DNA of 64,000 nt from Erythroxylum novogranatense (taxonomy: Eukaryota; Streptophyta; Magnoliopsida; Malpighiales; Erythroxylaceae), in the NCBI GenBank assembly GCA_029891385.1, contig CM057235.1:20825120-20889119 (forward strand), read 5' to 3'. Positions 45,800 through 57,288 of the stretch are shown here, piece after piece. Below the pieces are notes generated by a model that was not told where the DNA came from, did no database searches, and saw only the letters and a program-made list of their open reading frames with translations. The first letter of the stretch is position 1, and every line of letters begins with the position of its first letter. Both the position numbers and the translations under genes were made by a program.

Positions 45800-47790
45800 A
45801 GAACTATCGAACAAGGAACTCAATAAATGTTCTGTTTTATACTTCCCCTCTTGGGCGGTCTTCCGCGATTTGTATGGTCGCAGCTCGCTGATCTCGAGTC
45901 TTGTGCGAGAATGCATGCTTCATCAATTTTCCGCACTTCTTCTGCAATCTGATATGCGGACAGATCATCATCAACATTATCTTCAGGAAATAATTTTGAC
46001 TTTTCCTTTGTAAAATCTTTTGGACACCTTGGTTGAATATCTGGAACAACCTTTATCTCTGTGTTCTCTGTGATTGGGAACATAGTACACGGTGGGCAGG
46101 GACGTCTTGAGGGATATGGAAAATGATCGATAAGCCTCGAGGTATCGTAAAAGACTTCTCTTTTCATTTAATAACTGCCACGTGATACCATTAATCAACA
46201 TAGGTTGCACGAGCTCTTATTTTCTTCACTGCTTCAACACCGATTATAATAGCATTGCTCAGATTGGTAATAACTTCTACCAATTTGATTTCCAACCTAT
46301 ATTTCCTCAAGAACTTCGGTAGTTATATACCTCTAGACTTGGTTCATCATCGACCAAATCTGATCTGCGATTGCTTCGGTTGTGTTCCTTAGAAGTTTCT
46401 GAGGCAAGCCATTCTTCTGCTGGTTCCTCCTTTATAATGCCGGTGTCTCATGAGCCGTGCTTTCATCCTTGGTTCTTCTTGTTGAGCACTAGAATTTCTT
46501 GAAGCTGTCATAATGCTCGGTTTACATTTCAACTTGAATAGTATCGGCGATCTCTTTTGTAGACTAACGTCCTCGGCGATTGAGATGCTCTTCTTTTGAC
46601 TAACCTTCTTAGTCTTTTTCTCCTTGATTAGTTTTTCCGATTTCTTCACGAGGATTTTCCTTTAACAGATGTTGCTTTTCTCTTCCTCTCGGTCTCTTTA
46701 GATCTTACGCCGTATCCTCTTCCGAATAGAGACTAAGGATCTTGTAGCTTTGGCTGCACAAGATTTAGAAGTTTCTTCGCGCCTTTGTTCTCTCGGCAAT
46801 TTCTCTTCCTGTTGCCTCGAGTCCCGATTCTTGGAGATCTCTTGGCTTTCTTCACAACTTCGCTCAAGAGACTTTCTCCTTGTCTCTTTGGCGCACTTTG
46901 CTTTGCCCTCTGAGATTGACTTTCTCGACAAGAGGACTCGCCATTTTCATGAGAGGTCTCCCCTAGCACTCTCCTTAATTCTAAGAAGATGGCGATTTGA
47001 TACTTCTGAGCGATTGAGAACTTGAGGCAGAGTCTTCTTCAATATCGCTCCCCTCGGTTCTTGGTTTCTTTGAAGAGCCGGCGTGATCTTTGTCTCTCGT
47101 ATTCGGACCCATTAAATCGAATAGTATGAGCATCAATCTTGCTCTTCCTTTGGAGCAGTTAAGTCTTATACCTTAGTGCGGATTTAATCTTGGATTCCAT
47201 AAAGATCCTCGTCAAAATCATACCATAAGGATAGCTGGAAGTTTCCTTTAACCCATAACCATATAGTGAAAGATTAAGAAGGGTAGATCTATAGGATTTG
47301 ATTGAGAAGAAAGAATGGACATTGTTAGTCTAAAGTAGTCACCAAATGCCTTGAACCAACTCTAGGAAGAATGCAATTGAGCAGATTGCATGCGTAACCC
47401 TAGCCTTTGGAATCAGATTTGATGTCTTCCTTTCTCTTGAATCATTTGTGCCATAGAGCGCCTCTTGACATCTTCTTCTTTCAATCCAACTAAGGACATC
47501 CATCCGACCTTGGTAGAGCGGTTTTTACCAGCGAATGGGCAATCGCCACTTTCCTTATCAAATCCTTTGTGACAATAATCGATATTCTATTCACAGAGGA
47601 TACAATAGTGTCTTCTATCGAATGGCGTTCTTCGAACTCATATACCTCATTTATATAGACGGGTTCTTGTATACGAAAGAAGTTCTTCCACCGACTTTTA
47701 TAATCTCGGGTTCTACATCCATCCGTGACCCTTAGTGATTCAAAGTTCACAAGTCTTCCATAAATCATTCTTGCTTCCATTGTATAGAGC
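45800..47790 (-). pseudogene. 3' extra ORF region of the SIRE-like element (env-like position), broken
   Basis: Downstream of RNase H on the minus strand is a series of short frames. The first reads MEARMIYGRLVNFESLR and YINEVYEFEE (47780-47490); later pieces are highly charged (Lys/Glu/Arg/Ser rich, about 46931-46389). SIRE-type elements carry an additional ORF at this place, often called env-like, of unproven function. No signal peptide or membrane segment was convincing. The identification rests on position and the first segment. Confidence 0.6.
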
Positions 47791-48089
47791 GAAAGATTAT
47801 CTTCGGAAAGCTTTTGAGTGAGAAGATTTTGAGAGAATTGGTAAAGTAGAAATGAGCCGTCGGGAGATGATGAAAAGATCGCTATAATATCATCTTGATC
47901 TACTTATAGGGTTATGGACCGATGGGTTCTCGAATCATTAAGAACCTCGAGTTTATCGATATTTCCTCAAAAATCTTCCTTGTGAGAAAAGTTACCATTG
48001 TAACTCATCGTGCATAACGCCGTTAGTTTCTCACGTTATTTTAGCCTAACCGCTCATTTAGCATCACCATATTGAGATTCGTCTTATCT

Positions 48090-48610
48090 TACAAAACGTT
48101 TTCACTCGGTGGTTTAGTGAAGATGTCGCCCATTGAAGCTCTGTTTAACGAACTTTAGAAGCATCACCTTTCTCGAGCGTAGTCTCTCGTGAAATGATGT
48201 CGACTTCTATATGCTTTACTCGGAATCTCAATTGGATTCTTTGACGGGTTTATTGCCTTTGGTGTTGTCGCAATAAATTGGAATCTCCTCCTCCTTAATG
48301 AATAGTCTTCAAGTTGATCTTGATCCACATCGTCGTGAACAACAATCATGGCGGACATGTATTACCTTCACGGTTGATAGAGCAATTGAGCTTTGTCTCT
48401 TGCTTGACCAGAGACTAGATTTCCTCAAGAAAGTGACATCCTCCACTTGTGCTCTTTCTTTCGATTCTATCTCCCAGATAGTCCGCATCACGATATCCGA
48501 TTAACTTTGAATCAGACCTTTCTCGAACATTAAGCAAAGATCGGTAGTACTGCGAGATATCTCAAAATTCTTTTAACGGCGAAGAAATGAGACTCTCTAG
48601 GATCGGCTTG
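48090..48610 (-). pseudogene. RNase H remnant of the SIRE-like Copia element
   Basis: Minus-strand pieces: QSSIALSTVKVIHV and QLEDYSLR, SKNPIEI and SRHHFTRDY, ending DIFTKPPSENV (about 48131-48100), the classic C-terminal signature of Copia RNase H. Several shifts split it. Confidence 0.85.
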
Positions 48611-48779
48611 AAATCTTGCACACAAGCATACACCAAGCAGAATATCGTGTCTACTTGTCATGAAGATACAATAAAGAACCGATCATCCCTCTATATAGGG
48701 TTTAATCCACCTTCTTACCAAGTTAGTCTTTCGACAAAAGGTTTGAAGGATGCATCGGAGTTGCCATTGGCTTCACATT

Positions 48780-49760
48780 ATTCATGTCAAACTTATTGAC
48801 AACTCTTTCACATACTTACATTGATGAATGAAGATCTTCTCTTTAGTGCATTTAACTTGCAACCCAAGAAAGAACTTTAATTCACCCATCATACTCATTT
48901 CAAATTCTCTTTTCATTAGTCTCTCAAACTTTAAACACAACTCTTTTGTAGTAGCACCAAAGATAATATCATCAGCGTAGATCCGCATTTAAGATAAAAT
49001 CATTCGAAAACTCTTTCTAAAGAGCGTCTTATCAACTTGACCTCTGCTGAAACCATTTTCTATTAAGAAGGTACTCGACGATCATACCAAGCTCTAGGGG
49101 CTTGCTTTAGGCGTATAAGGCTTTGTGAAGTCTATAGACATAATCTGGATTTTAACATCTTCAAAGCCGGAGGTTGTTTCACATAGACTTCTTCGTCTAT
49201 AAAGCCATTCGAAATGCACTCTTAACATCCATCTCAAACAACTTTATATCGTGAAAGATTGCATATGCCAACAAAATCCTTATAGCTTGAAGTCTATCTT
49301 GGAGCATATGTTTCGTTGTAGTCTATTCCTTCTTCTTGATTGTAACCTTGTGCTATTAATCGGCCTTATTACGACTCACTCTTCTGATTAATCTAACTTA
49401 TTCTTGAAGACCCATCTTGTTCTATAATGGATTTCTTAGGAGGTTTTGGAACTAAGGACCGACGTTATTCCTTGTGAATTGGTTCGACTCTTCTTGCATG
49501 GCTAACACCCAAGCTTCGTCTTGAAGAGCTTCCTCGACCTTCTTAGGTTCTACTTCGAGATAAAAGCTATATTAGCTTCTCGTGCGAATCTGGACCTTGT
49601 CCTAACTCCTTCGAGGTCTCACCGATAATTAACTCTTACGGATGAGAACTTTTATACTTCGATCTCGTCTTAGTTCTATAGTTTCGGAATATCTTCAATC
49701 TTATTCTCATGAGTGTCGGACGAGGAGTTTACGAGGCATCATCTAGGTTCTTTGAAGGAC
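48780..49760 (-). pseudogene. Reverse transcriptase remnant of the SIRE-like Copia element
   Basis: The frame 48988-48782 reads IYADDIIFGATTKELC, the YADD catalytic site of Copia RT, then GELKFFLGLQV. Upstream, minus-strand pieces over 49000-49700 continue the RT fingers and palm with many shifts. Confidence 0.9.
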
Positions 49761-49959
49761 CTTCAATCTCCATGTTATCTTCCTTATGGGTTTGAGAACT
49801 ATCATCAAAATTGACATGGATCGTCTCTTGACAATCTTTGAAGTCGGGTTGTAAACTCGAAATGCCTTAGGCGATAATGAGTAACCTAGAAATATTCTGG
49901 ATAGGTCTTTGAATCGAATTTATCCAATGACTCTCTCGTATTCGAATGGAATATTTGCA

Positions 49960-51000
49960 CCGAATGGATGAAAGTAGGATATACTTGGTCTTCTTCCATT
50001 CCATAACTTCGTAAGGAGTTTTCTTGAACATAGGTCGCAACAAGATCCTATTCGAATATAGCATCTTTGTATTCACGACTTCCCCATAAATACTTAGGAA
50101 GATTAGTCTCACATAGTATAGTCCTTGCCATCTCTTGAATCGTCCTATTCTTTCTCTCAACAACTCCATTACATTGTGGAGTTCTAGGGCCGAAGTTGTG
50201 GGAAATTCCATTCTCCTCACGAAAACTCTAAACTTCTCATTCTCAAATTCTCATCCATGATCACTCCACGATACTAGCTATAGACATTCCTTTTCATTAT
50301 GTAACTTTCGGATAGAGTTCTAAAGTACTTAAAAGACTCATCTTTGTGTGATAAAACAATATCCAACAAAATCGAGTAAAATCATCAAAATGACAAGTCC
50401 ATATTTCTTTACGCTAAGACTTAATGTCCTTGTAGGACCAAACAAATCCATATGTAATAGTTCTAAAGGTCTTGAAGAAGTTACAAAATTTTAGAAGAGA
50501 AGAGGTTTTAACTGTTTTCCTTTCAAACAATTTTCACAGAAAAATTCTTTGTCAAAACTTATTTTGGTAAACCTCTTACCAAGTCATGTTTTACCAATTT
50601 TGAAATATGTTTCAAAGAGACATGACCTAGCTTTTATGCAGATTAGTCTTTCTTCTTGGAAGATAGAAAACATGAGATATTTTGACTTTGAAAATCTTCT
50701 AAGTTGATTTTGTAAAGGTTGTTTCTTCTCTTGGCAGAGAAAAGTATAGACCCATCTTTGTTTCTGACTTCACAAAGATTTTGATTGAATGTAACTATAA
50801 AACCAGAATCACACAACTAACTCACACTAATCAAGTTATTCTTTAGACCATCAACAAGCAGTACATTATTTATGCATGCAAAGGAATCTTTACCTATTTT
50901 CTCGATTCCAATGATTTTGCCTGCCGGTTGTCTCCGAAAGTTCTGATCCTCCTTCTTATCTTTGAAGGTCTAGGAACATAGACCTTCTTCCCGTCATGTG
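49960..51000 (-). pseudogene. Integrase remnant of the SIRE-like Copia element
   Basis: Minus-strand pieces in order: SRHMTG near 51000; a zinc-type CENCLKGKQ (about 50530); LLHMDLFGPTRT with the first catalytic Asp (about 50460); and GVVERKNRTIQEMARTI-type sequence with the catalytic Glu (about 50170-50120), then TPYEVMEWKK (about 50000). Frameshifted. Confidence 0.87.
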
Positions 51001-51539
51001 TCGCGAGCATCCATTGCCTAAATACCAATGGTGCTTGCCGTATCTTCCAAGGAAGGATATCTGCGGGAGAAACTATTTTATTTCTTGGTACCCAAATTTT
51101 CTTGGGTCCTTTATGGTTAATAGTATGCACGTGATATGATCTTTGATGCATATTACTCGGATGTTGATTAAAATATGTTATCCTATTTCTTCCTTTTGAG
51201 AGACAAATTTATTACGAGGCTGAGTATTGTTTCGATAAACCCTAATCCGGTCTTATCACTAGGATGTCTACATTTTCCTAGCATATCATTCATTTTTTGT
51301 ACTACATGTGAAAGTAACTAGATCGGTGATAGATTCTTGATCCTCGGTTTGAGTTGATTAATCTCATCGATCATCTACAAGTTTCCTTTTAACTTCTAAC
51401 TCCTTTTTAAGCAAATATTTTCTCTCTTTATTTTCTCAAGATTTCTAATATTCTCTGCGTACTTTTTCTTCAACGGCTTGTCTTGTTCGAATAGCATGAG
51501 AATCTTCTAATGATTCTAAATATGCATCATGCAAATTTT

Positions 51540-52657
51540 CGTAGTCGGATTTACCTCCTCATCACTATCTTTCTTGGCCATTAGGCAAATGTTTGCATGT
51601 TACGATGACTCGGAGCAGATTCGATTCAGATGAATCTAGGTCCTCCATGTTGCCATCATGCTTTTCTTGCCTTCTCTGCTTTCGTCTTGGGTTTCTTCTT
51701 GAGAGTAGGGCATTGGACTTGTAGTGTCGGGCTGATTGCACTCGTAACAAATGATAGAAGACTTTTACGGCTTAGCTTCATCTTTTCCATTCTTTCGAAT
51801 GTCGAGGTTACTACAGGCTTCTTCTTCCACATCGTCTTATCTTTACGGAAATGAAAGATAATTCGTCATCTTCATCACTCGATTACGAATCGATTGGCTA
51901 GAGTTGTCATCCCTTGATTCTTTAATTTTCAATGCTTTTGATGACTTCCTCCTTCTTTGAGTCTTATGATTCTTTTGTCCGGTCTTGATCTTTATTGACT
52001 TCTCTCGCTTGGGCTTATCTTGACGTTGAGTTCAACTTCATGAATCTTTAAGGATCCCAAACTCATCTAGCTTTAATATGCTCAAGTCTTTGGCTTCTTG
52101 ACCGCCGTAACTTTTGGTCTCCATCTCTTAGGAAGACTTCTTAGAATCTTGCGAGCGTGATCTTGATTATTGTATGTCCTTCCAGAGCTTTCAATCCATT
52201 GATAATTGTTTGAAATCTTCGAACATTTGATCGATAGATTCTTCATCTTCCATCTGAAAAGTTCATATTGATGTACAAGAATACTTATCTTAGATTCCTT
52301 AACTTGACTTGTTCCTTCATGAGCAATGGACAATGTGTCCCACATTTCTTTTCTTTGTGTCGCAACCATGCACTTTGTCGTACTAAACCTTCTACTTAGG
52401 GCACACGTTAAGAAAAATTTTGCCTTTGAATTGGTTGTATTCTTACTTTCGATCGGTAGTCCATCTGCTTCGTGGAATAGAACTACCTTCGTCATCTACA
52501 GGTATATAGGTCCGTTCTCTATTCGTCCCAAAGGTCTACATGTGTAGATTTGATGAATAACCGCATCCTATCTTTCCGATAATGATAGTCTTCTCCATTG
52601 AATCTTTGGAGGTCTAGTAGTGAGGCTCCTTGACGATGTATACATGTGACTCGCCAT
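51540..52657 (-). pseudogene. gag remnant of the SIRE-like Copia element
   Basis: The minus-strand ATG at 52657 (MASHMY...) starts gag. Recognisable UBN2-type gag pieces are MWDTLSIAHEGTSQVKESKI and ARKILRSLPKRWRPKVTA (52495-52082). A zinc-knuckle start, CYECNQP, lies near 51750. Several shifts break the frame. Confidence 0.88.
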
Positions 52658-52713
52658 TATCTTTAATCCACACTTCGCCAAAGTGATTCTTGGATACTAA
52701 GCTCGATACCAAT

Positions 52714-53683
52714 TGAAGTGAATCACTGCGTTGATACAACACTTAAAAACACAATAGAATGCACGAGAAGGGGGTTGAATTGTGTATTCCCTTTTGAATA
52801 TCTTTTAGAATTACTTGTTAGAATTAAGATTCTTTCTGAATTCTTATTAATCTGATTGATCAAACTTTTAATGCTAAGTATATTAATAGTAAATAAAGAT
52901 CAACTTTGAAACTAAAAGTGAGATAGAGTGAGAGTAGTAGACACGCAGATTTATCTGGTTCACTTTGAACCGTGGCTACGTCCGATCCTCGAGTTTCTTC
53001 CGAGATTTCACTATCTCTTCAAGCGTTCTGATATTCTTTCACGAGCCTCTTGAGTCTCTACAACCAAGATTCTTTCACACTTAGCCTCTGCGGGTTATCT
53101 GTACAAATTTTCTTTTCGAAAATATTTGAACACTCTATTACTGAAGGATAGCGTTAATTAATTCGCACTTAATCGCTTTTTAAGCTTTGTGTAATTTTCT
53201 CAAAACAATGAAGCACTTGAGTTTCGACTTGACTTGTATTTATAGCCTTCGTCTCTAACTACTTCTTGATTCTTAAATCTTGAATCTTTAAAAGCAGTTA
53301 ATCAGTTGAGTTACAGAACTAACTCGAATCGACTCTTGCGTCTGTTTCTTTTACGCATCTGCGTCTACGTCTGCGTCTGCGTCTGCGTTTGTTTCTGCGT
53401 CTGTATCTACATTTGCGTCTGCGTCTTTTATTGTCTTGTGTCATCTGCGTCTGTGTTGACTTTTTACTTTGACAAACTTCGCCGTGTTTTGATTTATGCG
53501 TAATGCGTCAGATCGACTTTTTCAACTTAGTGCTGTATCAACTTCGCCTCATACGTCATCTTCGCTACATCTCTCGAATTAAATACAGTATCGTCTGTGA
53601 CTATTTTGTTTTTCTTGTATTTGATGTCACTATGTTTGTTATACATCAAAATCATTTTTATGTAAAGTCATTTTGACTTAACA
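52714..53683 (-). repeat. SIRE-like LTR (5' LTR of the minus-strand element)
   Basis: 970 bp, collinear with 44296-45266. Pair differences are mostly homopolymer length (for example the G run near 44345) and CTG/CAG-associated. Confidence 0.93.
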
Positions 53684-54400
53684 TAATGTAGCCACTAAGA
53701 CTTTGAATTACAGGTCGGAAATTCAGTGTAGTGTTCAGTCTTGGTGTTGTAAGGACTGAACAATATTCAGTATTTTGGAGATATCTTGATCGGTAGAGCT
53801 CCGATCGATCTGATTCCTTTTGTAAATTAAACTAGAGAGATGGGGATACAAATGTTATGAAGGAGTAGAGCTATAATGTAGTCTCTAAGACTTTCAATTA
53901 TAGGTCGGAAGTTCAGTGTAGTGTTCAGTCTTGGTGTTGTAAGGACTGAATAGTGTTCAATATTTTGGAGATATCTCTATCGGTAGAGCTCCGATTGATC
54001 TGATTATTTTTGGAAATTAAAATAGAGACATGGGGCGACAAATGTTATTAAGGAGATGAGCTATAATTTGGCCTCTAAGACTTCCAAATACAGGTCGGAA
54101 GTTCAGTGTAGTGTTCAGTCCCAGTGTTGTAGTGGCTGAACAGTGTTCAGTATTTTGGATATATCTCGATCACTAGAGCTCGGATTGAGTTGATTCTTGT
54201 TTCTAATTAAAATAGAGACATGGGGCTAAAAATGTTATGAGGAGCCGAGTTATAATTTAGTCTATAAGACTTTCAAATTCAGGTCGGAAGTTAGGTGCAG
54301 TGTTCAGCCTCGAGTCTGAAGAACATACTTCAGTATTTTTGAGATATCTTGAGCTATAGAGCTCCGATCGATCCGATTCTTGAAGCGATGGATTCGTAAG
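53684..54400 (+). repeat. 189-bp tandem repeat array in the Tekay-like LTR
   Basis: Four units begin at about 53684, 53874, 54064 and 54252, each with CTCTAAGACTT, CAGGTCGGAAGTTCAGTG, GTTCAGTC and TAGAGCTCCGAT words. A partial unit survives left of the Copia insertion at about 44225-44295, so the array had nearly five units. Confidence 0.92.
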
Positions 54401-56603
54401 ACATAGAGGGACATTTCTCTAAAGTTTTTAAGGCAAAAAGGAAGGGGAAATTTTGGAAGTTTACTTAAAGAGTTAAGTTTTAGGCTTATGAGTAAGGGCA
54501 AATGGGTTAATTTTAAGTCATTTAATGACATAAGACTATAAAAGCAAAAGAGCTGTCATTGTTTGAAGGAGAAGCCCGAAACTTATAATCAAAGGAAAGA
54601 AAGAATAAGAGAATAAGAGAGAGGAGAGAAGGGAGAGAAACTTTCGAATGAGTGAAGGAGAAAGAAAAGAGAGAGAGCTAGGGTTTGATTTTTAGGGTTC
54701 TTCAAGCAAGCTTTCTATGTTGATTCAAGAGAGAAAAAGGTGGAGGATGAAGAGAGCTTCATCTTGAACCAAGAAAATCCGAAAATGGAGGAGAAATGAG
54801 GTAAGAGTAATTTTTAAGATTTGAGTTTCTCTTGAAGTTTTGGTTTAGAATTATGGAAAATGGTATGGGTTTGTGGATTATTAAGTCAATTTTTGTTGAT
54901 TGCTTAATATTATGGGTTTAGTTTTGGATGGAAATTAATTAGGGTTTATGCCCAAATTTAGAATTTGGGAGTTTTGGCAATTTATGATTTAGAAAGCTTG
55001 AATATAGGAGGGATTTATGTTTTCTAAGTTCAATTTGAGGATTAAGTTAATTATGATATTGAATTTGGGTAAATTGCTTTAGGTAAAGTTAAATCGGAAG
55101 AAAGAAGGAATCAATGGACAAATTGGAGCGAGGAACAAGTTTCTAGCATCGATTCGAGGTGGGTACCTGTTTAGAATAAAATTTATAAGCCACTAATGAT
55201 TTCTTTAAACAAAGAGATTTTCTGATTTCAATTGCATCATAAATGTTGCACCATTTTGTGAATGATTTGAAAAATCATTATTGATTCCATACATAAACTT
55301 TTGATGAAATGCAAAATACATTTGTGTTATGCCTCGAAAGATTCCATGGCATTTCGTATATTTGGAAGAGAGCATTCGATAAATTGATTGAGCATGAATA
55401 TGTGATTTTATTTGGGCGAGAGAGGAACGTTGTGTTAGTCACGTGCATGTCGACGTATAGCCTTCTCCCAACTGCCCTCTTGGGGTCACGAGATCCTGAG
55501 AAATCGGACTCATTGTGTTTACGATAAACTTCGATTTATTCGTTGTGTTCCACGGAACTCTCGAGCCATGTGTTGTGCATTGCATATGTGGTTTGCCATT
55601 GCATTTATGAATTGTCAAGTTGATGCATTCATGTTTTGCAACCTATGGGTTTATGGTTTGAAAGCCTAAAAGTCATCGCTTTGCAATTATGATTTGACTT
55701 CTGACAAACGGAACTTTTAGAAAATGTGCTTTCTGGATTTCAAAGAAATGTTTCTAAGACCGAGAAAAAAAAGAATTTCAAGGATTTTGCTTATATATTT
55801 GTTATAAACTATTACTATGGGTCAGAAGCTCACCCCTTCATTCCCATCCACGGTGATGAGAAGAAGATCGGGTGAAAGGAAATGAAGATTTCTGTTTGCA
55901 TGTGTTTATATTGTATTATTGTTAAGTTAGATGGTTGTTGATAAGTCTAGAATCGTTGTGTATTGTGTACTTTGGTTTAGGGTTATGGGTAATGTATAAG
56001 GCTTGAAAATGCCACTATGATTTGTATAAAGCTTTGATTTATGAAATGGTGTATAAATTGTAATTGAATTTATGAGGATTGTATGAGGCTATTGAGTTAT
56101 GATATTGCACATGGATATGTTATATAACTTTTGTATGTTCAACTGAGATACAAGCATGATTTGTATATGGAAAAATGTGAATGAACGGGTATTGGACATT
56201 GGATAATGCGGTTGTATGTGGATGTAATTGGATTGAGGATATTGAAGTCACTTGTAAGAGATGGAATGAAAATGAAAGAAAGAAAAAAAAGTACACGGAT
56301 TGGATTAGTTTCGACTGATAGTCTTAAGGTTTCCAACGTAAATGCTTTCTTTGATATTTGTTCACGGATGTCAGAAATTGATTTCGATTCGATTTGATCC
56401 GAAGTTTGCTTCGTTTGATTTATACGCTTTATGTTATTCGATTAGCCTTGGTTTGATTTATCCGATTAGTCATTTGATTAAATGTCGATTTGATTTCGCA
56501 TTATGTTTCGTTTCCTTGCTTTGATTCGATTCTTATTGGTTCGTATTCATATTCACTTTCTGTTTCTTCGGTTGGGATCCGGTTTCCGGATCGGGTCCCA
56601 ACA

Positions 56604-57288
56604 TTATTGAACTGGAGGATTGCGTTTGTTATTGTTAATTACTTGTGTTTGTTTTCTTATTTAATTCACTCGTTGTCATTTCAAATTACTCATTTAAATT
56701 TAAAGAAAAAACCAAAAACAAGTCCTTAGTGTTATTTTATTTCGTTGCAACTTTAGCGGTAATTTTTCAAATCAAAACCCATTTTATAGTTTAGGTTGCG
56801 TTGCATTTAGTTACTTAGGAAATTAATTTCACTTTTGGTTCCTCAAGAGAACGACCCAAGGTTGCGTTATACGCAATCCTTGGTTAAATTTTTGATGTAA
56901 CCCCATGGCGACAATCGGACGGAAAGGCTTATTTCAAGTGGTGCCGTCATGCGGACGAAATAAACCTTTCCGTCTGATTGTCGCCTTGGGGTTACTTCAA
57001 AATTTTAACCAAGAATTGCATATAGCGCAACCTCGGGTCGTTCTCTTTGAGGAACCAAAAGTGAAATTAATTTCCTAAGTAACTAAATGCAATGCACCCT
57101 AAACTATAAAATGGGATTTGATTTGAAAAATTACCGCTAAAGTTGCAACGAAATAAAATAACACTAAGGACTTGTTTTTGGTATTTTTTAAAATTTAAAT
57201 GAGTAATTTGAAATGACAACGAGTGAATTAAATAAGAAAACAAACACAAGTAATTAACAATAATAAATGCAATCCTCCAGTTCAATAA
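56604..57288. repeat. 685-bp palindrome: two 332-bp arms, 21-bp spacer
   Basis: Arm 56604-56935 is the end of the forward Athila-like LTR plus about 60 bp of interior. Arm 56957-57288 is its inverted copy. The spacer is 56936-56956. Identity is high by eye. Confidence 0.92.

Larger units (their letters stand above)
44296..53683 (-). mobile_element. SIRE/Maximus-like Copia LTR retrotransposon (9.4 kb), minus strand
   Basis: LTRs of about 970 bp (44296-45266 and 52714-53683) have TG...CA ends and are flanked by the perfect 5-bp duplication TAATG (44291-44295, 53684-53688). On the minus strand the primer site TGGTATCGAGC (52701-52711) follows the 5' LTR, and a polypurine tract (AAAAAGGGGGAGAT, 45267-45280) precedes the 3' LTR. 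Order gag, integrase, RT, RNase H, then a further 2.8 kb before the LTR, is that of Ty1/copia SIRE-type elements. Frames are broken repeatedly, though domains are close to complete. It inserted in the 189-bp repeat array of the gypsy LTR, so it is the youngest layer here. Confidence 0.93.
42853..56603 (+). mobile_element. Tekay-like 3' LTR (~4.36 kb) interrupted by a Copia element
   Basis: It starts TGTTGGACCCC and ends GGGTCCCAACA, an inverted-repeat pair of LTR termini, after a polypurine tract. Removing the nested Copia and one target copy leaves about 4,358 bp. It contains five imperfect modules about 185 bp apart (43140-43960), a GGCCGACC array (44031-44170), a 189-bp tandem array (53684-54400), a TATAAAAG box (54537), and a leader splice-donor-like AG/GTGGGTACC near 55151. 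No protein. The right flank TTATTGAACTGG resumes the Athila LTR. Confidence 0.82.

Noticed and set aside
45800..47790. A true envelope gene in the SIRE-like element
   Set aside because: Position fits the env-like ORF of such elements, but no signal peptide, transmembrane anchor or cleavage pattern could be supported in the broken frames.
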